Below, piece by piece: positions 25,143 to 33,690 of a stretch of DNA of 64,000 nt. The stretch covers positions 62,001 to 126,000 of the forward strand of contig NZ_LATZ01000010.1 in assembly GCF_000981385.1 (NCBI RefSeq), given 5' to 3'. Under the pieces are notes generated by a model. The model had not been told where the DNA came from. It did not search any database and saw nothing but the letters and a program-made list of their open reading frames with translations. The DNA is from Bacillus sp. SA1-12. GTDB lineage: Bacteria; Bacillota; Bacilli; Bacillales; Bacillaceae. How positions within the stretch are numbered: the first letter of the stretch is position 1; every line of letters begins with the position of its first letter. The translations under genes were made by a program, and so were the position numbers.

Positions 25143-27479
25143 TTGAAAGAAAGATTGCAAAAAAAACTGCCACGTTTTTTACATATTAGTGGTAATTACC
25201 GAAAGAATCTAGTTATTTTTCTCTTACTTGCTAGTTTTCCAGGAATCATCTGCAGTTTTTTACTATTTTTTGTGAGTAAATCACAAATGGAAAAAGAATT
25301 ACAAACGGTCCATCAAAACCATTTGAACTACACGATCGATTCAATTAAAGAACAATTTTCTGATTTAGAAAAATTAATGGCAAACTGGGCTTACCAAGCG
25401 AATATGCAAGATTACAGCGATTTAGATGTTGCGCGTGACTATAAGAATATTAGAGACATCTTTGATACACTTAATGCGATGGAAGGGTATAATCCGTTAA
25501 TCGGTCGAGTGGAGTTATTTTTAAATCGACCGAACCCAACAGTTTATACTAATACTGGTTATAAGATTTTAGAAGATAAAAAGCTGATAGAAAAGTATAG
25601 TCAATTATTAACAAAGAATCAAAAAATGTTTTGGGATCATTCCTATACAAGCATTGATAAAGACTACAAAGAACGCTATGCACCATTAGTCATGGTTCAT
25701 AAATTAGATAACAATTTATTCGATCCATTCGGTTCGCTGATTGTTTTTTTAAATAAAGAAAAGCTGGAGCAAATCCTATTATCCCCTTATGAGGATGGTT
25801 CGGTTTTCTTATTAAGAGATCATGATCAATGGCTGTTTGGTAGAGAGAATCAAACACAACCCAACGAACTGCAGACTGCAGTAATGGATAAAATTGTTAA
25901 ACGGCCAGACAACCCTAAACCGTTCGTGTTTGACTATGATGATATAAAATACTCAGTTACGTATGATTATTTTTCAAGACTTGGCGAAAAGTGGTACTAC
26001 GTATCGCTTGCTCCGATGACAAATATCACCGCTCCAGTCGTTTTTATTTCTAAGATATTTATATACTTAAGTTTGTTTGTATTTATGTTTGCGATCTTCC
26101 TTTCATTATTTGCATCAAATAAGTTATATGCTCCGATCGAGAAGTTAACGCGTAAGATCAGTGGGAACAATCGTGTTCACTCCAATGAGTTCAATTTGAT
26201 TGAAACACATTTGAACCACCTGTCTACCGAAAGTGAGGACTTACAAAATCGTTTAAAGCAGCAACTTCCCCATTTGCGAGAAGGATTTATCCTTCAATTG
26301 GTGCAAGGATATTTGTATTCATACAGAGAAGAGGACTTACAGGACCGGATGCAACAGTTCGGCTCTGATCAGACCAACAAAAAGCACGTTATTGTATTTG
26401 TGCAATTACTCGGATTTTCAAAATTAAAGGGAAAGTTCATGGAGGGGGACGAAGGGCTGGTCACTTTCATAGCTGTTAATATTGCTGAAGAATTACTTCA
26501 GTCCTCTGAGTCGGAAGCAGATGTCATTAACTTTCACGATTTATCACTGGGAATCTTGTTTTCTTTTCCTAATCAAACAACTGTTGAGGAAATAGATGAA
26601 AAAGTGATTGGGTTTAGCGAAGAGTTAATCGCTTATATAAACAAAATTTGTAATATGAAATTATCGGTTGGGGTAAGTAGAATTGCCGATTCGCTGAAAT
26701 CTGTTCTCAGTTGTTTTGAGGAGACAAAGGCATCGTTAAGCTTCCGTAACTTGCAGCAAGATAATCAAATTATTGAGATGAAGAAGATTGATAGTCTTTT
26801 TTATAGTCATCATAACTTTGAGTATCCGTTTGATTATGAAAAAGAAATAACTCATGAGATACGTTTAAAGAATCAAGAGGAAGCTATCAATCTAGTTAAT
26901 AAATTCTTTACGACGCTTGCTGACCAAAACGTTAGCGAATCAGTGATGAGGCAGGGAGCTCTGAAGCTATTAGGAAGTATCTTTCATATCGTGCTCCAAT
27001 CCGGTTTGATTGAAGATTTTATAAAAGAAGGTGCAAACCTTTATGATGAGCTATATAAATTAAAAGATCCTGAGGAAATTAGTCATTGGTTTGAGAAGAA
27101 AGTAGTCATACCTATTATTGAAGAGCTTTCCAGTAAGCAAGATCAACGACTTCGTTTCATTGTCCAGAAGGTAATGGACATTTTAGAAGCTAAATATATG
27201 GATGATATATCTCTAGATTTTTGTGCAGATGAAGTAAGCTTAAATCCCTCGTTTTTGAGTAAGGTATTTAAAGATTTTTCAGGATGGAATTTTATTGATT
27301 ATTTAACACATATTCGTTTAACAAAAGCGAAGGAACTGCTTATGGAGACTGACACAAAGATTAAGGATATTGCTGAAGGCATTGGCTATAAACACAGTTA
27401 TTTCAATCGTATTTTCAAAAGGCAAGAAGGAATTACACCAAGCGAATTTAGAGAAATGAACCGCAGAAATATCATATAG
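25143..27479 (+). CDS. Membrane-bound AraC-family regulator, YesS/YtdP-like
   Basis: 778 residues starting at TTG. An N-terminal helix (about 20-42) and a second near 300-320 enclose a large extracellular sensor domain, making a one-component transmembrane regulator. The cytoplasmic C-terminus ends in an AraC double helix-turn-helix (about 680-775): LDFCADEVSLNPSFLSKVFKDFSG and IAEGIGYKHSYFNRIFKRQEG. B. subtilis YesS and YtdP have this size and layout and lie beside rhamnogalacturonan genes. It probably controls the flanking importer and the 28-33 kb enzyme operon. This target assignment is an inference from position. Followed by a clear terminator. Confidence 0.9.
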   Translation: MKERLQKKLPRFLHISGNYRKNLVIFLLLASFPGIICSFLLFFVSKSQMEKELQTVHQNHLNYTIDSIKEQFSDLEKLMANWAYQANMQDYSDLDVARDYKNIRDIFDTLNAMEGYNPLIGRVELFLNRPNPTVYTNTGYKILEDKKLIEKYSQLLTKNQKMFWDHSYTSIDKDYKERYAPLVMVHKLDNNLFDPFGSLIVFLNKEKLEQILLSPYEDGSVFLLRDHDQWLFGRENQTQPNELQTAVMDKIVKRPDNPKPFVFDYDDIKYSVTYDYFSRLGEKWYYVSLAPMTNITAPVVFISKIFIYLSLFVFMFAIFLSLFASNKLYAPIEKLTRKISGNNRVHSNEFNLIETHLNHLSTESEDLQNRLKQQLPHLREGFILQLVQGYLYSYREEDLQDRMQQFGSDQTNKKHVIVFVQLLGFSKLKGKFMEGDEGLVTFIAVNIAEELLQSSESEADVINFHDLSLGILFSFPNQTTVEEIDEKVIGFSEELIAYINKICNMKLSVGVSRIADSLKSVLSCFEETKASLSFRNLQQDNQIIEMKKIDSLFYSHHNFEYPFDYEKEITHEIRLKNQEEAINLVNKFFTTLADQNVSESVMRQGALKLLGSIFHIVLQSGLIEDFIKEGANLYDELYKLKDPEEISHWFEKKVVIPIIEELSSKQDQRLRFIVQKVMDILEAKYMDDISLDFCADEVSLNPSFLSKVFKDFSGWNFIDYLTHIRLTKAKELLMETDTKIKDIAEGIGYKHSYFNRIFKRQEGITPSEFREMNRRNII

Positions 27480-27483
27480 CTGG

Positions 27484-27514
27484 GATAAGGGTTAGGCACC
27501 CTTGTCTTTTTTTT
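27484..27514 (+). terminator. Terminator after the AraC regulator
   Basis: GATAAGGGT/ACCCTTGTC nine-pair stem (one G-U) with a 5-nt loop and eight T. Confidence 0.85.
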
Positions 27515-28135
27515 GAAGTTTAAGAACGTATAACTTTTTTACTTAGTTTTTGTGTCTAACTCCAGGCGCCATCGGCGAAGCACAGGACGTGCAAGTGCAG
27601 TCAATGCGACAGGACGTCGCGTTTTGGCTGCATCTAGGGTCTAGTCAAATAGGAATTGAAGGTAAAGAACACCTGCTATTCCTATTCGCCTTATGCTTGT
27701 CGCCGAATGCTAAGAGCCTTGCGTTTTTCTTAGTGTGCTTGTTAAGTGCCTAATGATTTTTCAATTCAACTAACAATTCCTCCACAAACCTAACAGTTAA
27801 TCTTCGAATATAAAAAAGTATCATCTATTTTATAAAATATTACCCCTTACAAACCTTTTTCAAAAAAGTACTATTGTCGGAAAGTCATCAAGATATTAAG
27901 GTAGGAAGAGAGAGCATACTCCATTCTGGTTTTTTAGGTAACTATATTAAGTCATAAATCCAATAAATGAGGTGAAATGAGTTGTAATAGAGCAAGACTT
28001 TTTTCAGAATATGAAAAATAGAGAAATCAGTGAAAAAATACTCGAATTTTTGAAAGGGTTTACAAGTGGAAGGTAGAATTTTGTATTTGCGATACAAAGG
28101 AATTGATTCCTTAAAAAATCAAAGGGGAGAATAAA
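27515..28135. other. Non-coding region with repeat and operator-like motif before the GH106/GH4 operon
   Basis: Holds the GC-richer repeat at 27552-27735, an AT-rich stretch with AAAAAAGTACTATTG (27862-27876), similar to a motif upstream of the second importer, and a short coding-like stretch near 27977-28073 interrupted after its ribosome site. No complete gene is seen. Confidence 0.45.
27552..27735. repeat. GC-rich Bacillaceae-type intergenic repeat
   Basis: The unit opens with TGTCTAACTCCAGGCGCC and closes near CTTATGCTTGTCGCC...GCGTTTTTCTTA, a style I recall from multicopy intergenic repeats of Bacillaceae (TGTCTAGCTCCAG... GCTTGTCGCC...). It contains two small hairpins around AGGA, GCAC-AGGA-CGTGC and GCGAC-AGGA-CGTCGC. 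A short open frame across it is fortuitous. GC content is visibly higher than the flanks. Confidence 0.6.
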
Positions 28136-29416
28136 ATGAAAAGATTTGTATTAGTAGGAACTGGTGGTAGAGCTGAATTTTTTTATCGAGCAATTGTTAG
28201 TGATTTTAAGGATACTTGTAATCTAGTTGCATTCTGTGATTTGAATCAAACTAGATTGAATTATGCAAATCGTTTACTTGAAGAACGATACAATCATCCT
28301 AAAATTAACACATACTTACACACTGATTTTGAAAAAATGATCTCAATCGAAAAACCGGATACGGTTGTCGTAACGACTGTTGACCGCACACACCATACCT
28401 ACATTATTAAAGCATTGGAGCTAGGGTGTGATGTTGTTACCGAAAAACCGATGACAGTGGACGCTGAGAAATGCCAAGCAATTATTGACGCAACAAAAAG
28501 AACTGGAAAAGAAGTTCGTGTTGCTTTTAACTATCGTTATGCCCCGCATAACACGAAAATTCGCGAGCTTATTATGAATGATGTCATTGGTCAAGTAAAT
28601 TCGGTTAATTTTGAATGGGCGCTGGATACGCAGCATGGTGCGGATTATTTCCGCAGATGGCACCGCGATAAGCGCAATAGCGGAGGATTGCTTGTACATA
28701 AGTCTACCCACCATTTTGATTTAGTTAACTTTTGGTTGGGAACAACCCCCGAAACTGTTTATGCATCAGGAGGACTTCGTTTCTACGGTAGAGAAAATGC
28801 CGAATCGCGAGGCGTTACACAATTTTATCAACGTGCATATGGCAGTGATTATGCAAAGGATGACCCATTTGCAATTGACCTTGAAGCAAATGAGCATTTG
28901 AAAGCAATGTATTTGGATGCGGAAAAAGATGATGGTTACCAGCGTGATCAAAGTGTGTTTGGAGACGGAATTAATATTGAAGATACACTAGGTGTTTTGG
29001 TCACGTACAAAAACAAAGCAATCCTAAATTATTCGTTAAATGCTTATTTACCATGGGAAGGATATATGGTTTCCTTTAATGGAACAAAAGGAAGAATAGA
29101 AGTTCGCATTCGTGAACAGTCTTATATTAATTCAGGCGGCAGTAAAGAAGACGAAGGTAAAGTAAAAGAGAAATCAATCATGGTGATGCCGATGTTTGGC
29201 CAGCCTTATGAGGTTGAGGTTGTTGAAGGAAAAGGCGGACACGGTGGTGGAGATCCTATCCTTTTACAAGATATTTTCGGGATTCCAGTTGAAGACAAGT
29301 TCAAACGTGCAGCATCCCATGTTGATGGAGCGATGTCTATTTTAACTGGTATTGCAGGAAACATTTCGCTTAATACAGGCCAGGCAGTAAAAGTAGACGA
29401 ACTAATTAAGTTTTAA
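28136..29416 (+). CDS. Gfo/Idh/MocA-family oxidoreductase
   Basis: 426 residues. The Rossmann start FVLVGTGGRAEFFYRAI has an alanine/arginine variant of the usual GxGxxG. The catalytic motif VTEKPMT has the conserved lysine, and DKRNSGGLLVHKSTHHFDLVNFWLG is the family C-domain helix. At 426 residues it is longer than the typical 330-390. NAD(P)-dependent oxidation of a sugar or sugar acid is expected. It leads an operon with a GH106-like enzyme and an LplD-like GH4, so a role in processing pectic sugars is plausible. Ribosome site AAAGGGGAG before the ATG. Confidence 0.88.
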   Translation: MKRFVLVGTGGRAEFFYRAIVSDFKDTCNLVAFCDLNQTRLNYANRLLEERYNHPKINTYLHTDFEKMISIEKPDTVVVTTVDRTHHTYIIKALELGCDVVTEKPMTVDAEKCQAIIDATKRTGKEVRVAFNYRYAPHNTKIRELIMNDVIGQVNSVNFEWALDTQHGADYFRRWHRDKRNSGGLLVHKSTHHFDLVNFWLGTTPETVYASGGLRFYGRENAESRGVTQFYQRAYGSDYAKDDPFAIDLEANEHLKAMYLDAEKDDGYQRDQSVFGDGINIEDTLGVLVTYKNKAILNYSLNAYLPWEGYMVSFNGTKGRIEVRIREQSYINSGGSKEDEGKVKEKSIMVMPMFGQPYEVEVVEGKGGHGGGDPILLQDIFGIPVEDKFKRAASHVDGAMSILTGIAGNISLNTGQAVKVDELIKF

Positions 29417-29473
29417 GGAAACATAACAATACATGTACAGATAGGATAAGGGAATTATTCCCGAATTTACGCC

Positions 29474-31966
29474 ATGGAGAAAGGGGTTGTGGTAAAAGTG
29501 GTTAGCTCGTTGCATCAACAATTCTTGCATCCTTCAGAGGAATTCACTCCAATTCCTTTCTGGTTTTGGAATGATCACTTAACGAAAGCGGAAATAACAA
29601 GACAAATTAATGATTTTTATGACAAAGGGGTTACAGGATTCGTTTTACATCCCAGAATTGGAATTCCCGAGGAAATCGTATATTTATCGGATTATTTTAT
29701 GGAATTGGTTCAAACTGCTGTAGAAGAAGCAAAACGATTAGGAATGTTGGTTATTTTATATGATGAAGCAATGTATCCTTCTGGTGCAGCAAAAGGATTC
29801 GTTGTTAAAGATAATCCGGAATATGCCAGCAGAGGATTAAAAATGATCGAATATCCTTGTAACTTGGATAATGAAATTAGGATAGATCTTTTGGACGGAG
29901 ATTCAATCGTTTCGGCTCAAGCCGTGAAAAAAGATTCATCCAATACTACAATAGACTTGTCTGCATCCAACTTGTTAAATGTCCACAATGGAAAGGTATC
30001 GTTTCGTCCTCCAGCTGATGGGAACTGGTCTATTCTTGTATTCGTTGAAACCTATTCAGGAGGAAACATCCGCGGTATCCATTTTGGTGAAGACGATGGT
30101 GAAGAGAATGCACCAGCATCTGCTGATTTATTAAATCCTGATGCAGTCGCAAAATTTATACGAGTCACACATGATCGATACTACGATCAATTGAAAGACT
30201 ATTTTGGAAATACGGTCATTGCTATGTTTACTGATGAGCCAGATATTTTGGGAAGAGGGTCAGCTTCAGGTTTGAAGCCTTGGACCAGAGATTTTCTCTC
30301 CTATTATAAACAGCATGGAAACGAAGAAGAGCATTTAGCTTCCTTATGGTTTAATACTGGTGAAGAAACAGAAACACATAAAAGTAACTTTAGCAAGACC
30401 GTCAATAAAAGACTAACTGAAACTTATTATAAACAAATTAGTGACTGGTGTGTAAGCCGCGGTATTGCGTTAACAGGTCATCCAGCGAAAAGCAGTGACA
30501 TTAGCTTACTCGAACATTTCCAAATTCCTGGTCAGGATGTTGTGTGGCGTTGGGTTGCACCAGAGGATGGAAAGGCGTTAGAAGGAGAACATTCTACAGC
30601 TGGAAAATGCTCAGCCGATGCAGCAAGACATAGAGGAAGGCGGAAAAATTTGAATGAATTTCTAGGAGTTTGCTCTAAAGAAAGTCCATGGGCACTTTCT
30701 CCAGGTGACATGAAGTGGTATATGGATTGGCTGCTGGTCAGAGGGGTCAACCTCCTATGTCCACACGCCTTTTATTATTCAATTGAGGGCGAACGGAGAA
30801 GTCACGAACGTCCGCCAGATGTTGGTCCGAATAATTTATGGTGGCCGTATTACAAACAATTTGCTCAATACATGAAGCGCCTAAGCTGGTTAATGACTGA
30901 TTCTACGAATCAAACAGCTGTGGCTATTTTATGCGGAGAGGACCATTTGCCATGGAAGGTTGCAAAGCCTTTATTTGAAAATCAAATAGAGTTCAATTAT
31001 TTAGAGGAATCTTTGTTTTTATCACCAAGTCAGCTTATTGATGGGGAAATTAAGATTGAGAGTCAATCTTATCAAACTGTGATTATTGAGATTAGCTCCA
31101 AACTAGGATCCGATGTCATAGATAAGCTGGAAAGTTTTATTCAAAGCGGAGGAGAGGTTATTGTTTTGAAGGAAGAACATGAATCTTCTCCGATTATTGG
31201 AACAAAAGTTATTCAGGGACCTGAAGATGTCGTTGATACACTATCTAAAAACCATCGAGAAGAAGTGATGATCTCGCCTGTCAGCAAGGATATTAGAGTC
31301 AGTAAAATTGTTAAAGCTGGAAAGCTCTTTTATTTTTATGTAAATGAAGGCGAAGCAAACTATACAGGGTCCTTTTCTTTAAAAGAAGAGGGGAAAGTAG
31401 AAAAATGGGATGCTTGGACAGGAGAAATAGAACAAGTAAACCTTCAACATAAAAATGGTAAAATGGTTGCTCCATTAAATATCGAACGAAGATCTTCGAT
31501 TGTGTTTGCTGTTGATATGGATCAAAAGCCTTTCGTTGAGGAAGAGGGAATATCTGGATTTAAAACAGAACGTATTGAACTCGATCATAATTGGTTGATT
31601 AATAACAAAAGGAATCTTCCATTGGAATCATGGCTTCGTTGGAATGGCATGGAATCCTTCTCGGGAACTGTAATCTATGAGAATCAGTTTACGATAGAAG
31701 AGATGGATTCAATCACAAAAGTCTCTCTAGACTTAGGTGAAGCCTATGAAATCGTAAAGGTGACGGTAAATGAACATGAAGTTGGTGTGAAAATGTGGGC
31801 ACCTTATCGCTTTGAAGTTAACCCAGCTTATCTTGTAATGGGTGTTAATAAACTGACTGTGGATGTGACTAACAATCGTGCAAATGAAATGGATCATGCA
31901 CGACTAAGCTCAGGGTTACTTGGTCCAGTTTCACTTGAACTTTTGCGTGAAAAAATAAAGGAGTAG
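29474..31966 (+). CDS. Glycosyl hydrolase, GH106-like (alpha-L-rhamnosidase type)
   Basis: About 830 residues, no signal peptide, so cytoplasmic. The N-terminal PIPFWFWNDHLTKAEI, GVTGFVLHPRIG and LVILYDEAMYPSG and the later FTDEPDILG and WRWVAPEDGKALEGE resemble GH106-type alpha-L-rhamnosidases. The C-terminal 120 residues (SLDLGEAYEIVKVTVN...AHARLSSGLLGPVSL-like) form the usual jelly-roll sugar-binding domain. The start is uncertain: ATG 29474 has no ribosome site, while GTG codons at 29489 and 29498 follow GAAAGGGG. Family placement is from motif resemblance only. Its neighbours suggest removal of rhamnose from imported rhamnogalacturonan fragments. Confidence 0.7.
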   Translation: MEKGVVVKVVSSLHQQFLHPSEEFTPIPFWFWNDHLTKAEITRQINDFYDKGVTGFVLHPRIGIPEEIVYLSDYFMELVQTAVEEAKRLGMLVILYDEAMYPSGAAKGFVVKDNPEYASRGLKMIEYPCNLDNEIRIDLLDGDSIVSAQAVKKDSSNTTIDLSASNLLNVHNGKVSFRPPADGNWSILVFVETYSGGNIRGIHFGEDDGEENAPASADLLNPDAVAKFIRVTHDRYYDQLKDYFGNTVIAMFTDEPDILGRGSASGLKPWTRDFLSYYKQHGNEEEHLASLWFNTGEETETHKSNFSKTVNKRLTETYYKQISDWCVSRGIALTGHPAKSSDISLLEHFQIPGQDVVWRWVAPEDGKALEGEHSTAGKCSADAARHRGRRKNLNEFLGVCSKESPWALSPGDMKWYMDWLLVRGVNLLCPHAFYYSIEGERRSHERPPDVGPNNLWWPYYKQFAQYMKRLSWLMTDSTNQTAVAILCGEDHLPWKVAKPLFENQIEFNYLEESLFLSPSQLIDGEIKIESQSYQTVIIEISSKLGSDVIDKLESFIQSGGEVIVLKEEHESSPIIGTKVIQGPEDVVDTLSKNHREEVMISPVSKDIRVSKIVKAGKLFYFYVNEGEANYTGSFSLKEEGKVEKWDAWTGEIEQVNLQHKNGKMVAPLNIERRSSIVFAVDMDQKPFVEEEGISGFKTERIELDHNWLINNKRNLPLESWLRWNGMESFSGTVIYENQFTIEEMDSITKVSLDLGEAYEIVKVTVNEHEVGVKMWAPYRFEVNPAYLVMGVNKLTVDVTNNRANEMDHARLSSGLLGPVSLELLREKIKE

Positions 31967-32145
31967 AAAGTGTAAGATAAACAAAATAGGATAACAAACG
32001 AAAAAGACTTATTTTAAGGAATGGATTCCATGGCATGGCAATGGTTATAACAATTAAGTAACATTTGCAAAAATAACAAGGTAATTATTTCTTTTTCTCG
32101 AATATTAAATTAATAGCTTACAAGATGAAAAGGAGGATTTTTTCA

Positions 32146-33555
32146 ATGAATATGAAAGCGAAGGGAAAAGACTTGCAAATTGCCTACATAGGAGGCGGCT
32201 CACGAGGCTGGGCATGGGGACTAATGAGCGATCTTGCCCTTGAAGGTAGTTTATCTGGAAAAGTAAAGTTGTATGATATTAATTATGAGGCTGCATGTGC
32301 AAATGCAACAATAGGAAATCGCTTATACGACCGTGAGGATGTTGTTGGCAAATGGAAATATGAAGCCGTTTCCACAATGGATGAAGCGCTGCAAGGAGCA
32401 GATTTTGTCATCATTTCCATTCTTCCGGGATCGTTTGCTGAAATGGCTTCTGATGTTCATGAGCCTGAAAAATATGGAGTCTATCAATCTGTAGGCGATA
32501 CGATAGGTCCAGGAGGATTGGTCCGTGCATTACGTACGATTCCGATCTTTGTAGATATTGCACAGCATATTAAAAAGTCGGCTCCAAATGCATGGGTTAT
32601 CAATTACACAAATCCAATGAGTCTATGCGTCCGTACTTTATATGCAACATTCCCGGAAATCAAAGCAATAGGCTGCTGCCACGAGGTATTCGGTACGCAA
32701 AAATTGCTAGCTTCTATGCTTAAAGATATGAAGGAAATTGAAGGTGTCAGCTACAATGACATTAAGGTTAATGTACTTGGAATCAATCATTTTACTTGGA
32801 TTAATAAGGCTACCTATGAAGATATCGATCTATTCCCATTATATAGAGAGTTTGTTGATAAATATTATGAAGAGGGCTATGAGGGAACAGAAAAAGGGCA
32901 CTGGATGAACAACCATTTTGCCTCTGCTCAAAGGGTGAAATTCGATTTATTTAAAAAATTTGGTTTAATTGCTGCAGCGGGAGATCGGCACTTAGCAGAA
33001 TTTATGCCAAATTCATGGTATTTGCACAGTCCTGACCGAGTAAAAGAATGGAAATTCGGGCTGACAAACGTTCAATGGAGAATGGATAACAGACAAGAAT
33101 TACTTGAAAAAGGCAAGAGACTTTCAGAAGGCAAAGAAGAATTTGTTCTTCGTTCAACAGGTGAAGAAGGCGTTGATATGATTAAAGCATTACTTGGCTT
33201 AGGAGATTTAGTTACAAATGTGAACCTGCCAAATAGAGGGCAAATCCAGGGATTGCCTTTTGATGCTGTTGTTGAAACAAATGCCTTATTCAGAAATGAC
33301 AGCATTCAGCCTATCTTTGCGGGCCAATTGCCGGGACCAATTCAAAATATGGTCTCGCGACATATTCATAATCAAGAAACGACCTTGCAAGCAGCCTTAA
33401 CAAAAGATAAAGATCTTGCATTTCAAGCCTTTGTCCAGGACCCGCTTGTTAGTCAGCTTAGTCCGGATCAGGCAAGCGAACTATTTGAACAAATGCTTGT
33501 AAATACCCATAAATATTTACCGGGCTGGAACTTGGAGCAAACGGTTACAAGTTAA
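32146..33555 (+). CDS. Glycoside hydrolase family 4, LplD-like alpha-galacturonidase
   Basis: 469 residues from ATG 32146, which lies 9 nt after AAAGGAGG; an in-frame ATG at 32125 precedes that site. GH4 enzymes need NAD+ and Mn2+. The dinucleotide motif is AYIGGGSRGWAWGL, and metal/catalytic residues are visible as Cys178-His179 in GCCHEVFG and His215 in INHFTW. NYTNPMSLCVRTLY is also family-typical. The closest recalled relative is B. subtilis LplD, which acts on alpha-galacturonides. Cytoplasmic. Third gene of the operon, 180 nt after the GH106-like gene; a hairpin element follows. Confidence 0.85.
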   Translation: MNMKAKGKDLQIAYIGGGSRGWAWGLMSDLALEGSLSGKVKLYDINYEAACANATIGNRLYDREDVVGKWKYEAVSTMDEALQGADFVIISILPGSFAEMASDVHEPEKYGVYQSVGDTIGPGGLVRALRTIPIFVDIAQHIKKSAPNAWVINYTNPMSLCVRTLYATFPEIKAIGCCHEVFGTQKLLASMLKDMKEIEGVSYNDIKVNVLGINHFTWINKATYEDIDLFPLYREFVDKYYEEGYEGTEKGHWMNNHFASAQRVKFDLFKKFGLIAAAGDRHLAEFMPNSWYLHSPDRVKEWKFGLTNVQWRMDNRQELLEKGKRLSEGKEEFVLRSTGEEGVDMIKALLGLGDLVTNVNLPNRGQIQGLPFDAVVETNALFRNDSIQPIFAGQLPGPIQNMVSRHIHNQETTLQAALTKDKDLAFQAFVQDPLVSQLSPDQASELFEQMLVNTHKYLPGWNLEQTVTS

Positions 33556-33579
33556 GGTTAGATAAAAAATGAAAACTCA

Positions 33580-33666
33580 GGGACAGTCATCTTTAAACAT
33601 AATATTTAGAATAGAAACTATAAAACTATACTTCTAAATAGGAATGTTTGACGAAGGGACTGTCCC
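33580..33666. repeat. Dispersed inverted-repeat element, copy 5
   Basis: Arms GGGACAGTC (33580-33588) and GACTGTCCC (33658-33666) are perfect. The core is divergent (AAACATAATATTTAGAAT...). It lies between convergent genes and ends in TTTT, so it may terminate lplD transcription. Confidence 0.65.
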
Positions 33667-33690
33667 CTTTTAAATGCTTAAGGAACAAGT

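Noticed and set aside
27550..27753. A 67-codon frame over the GC-rich repeat
   Set aside because: It follows the repeat sequence, with no ribosome site; the repeat explains the openness.
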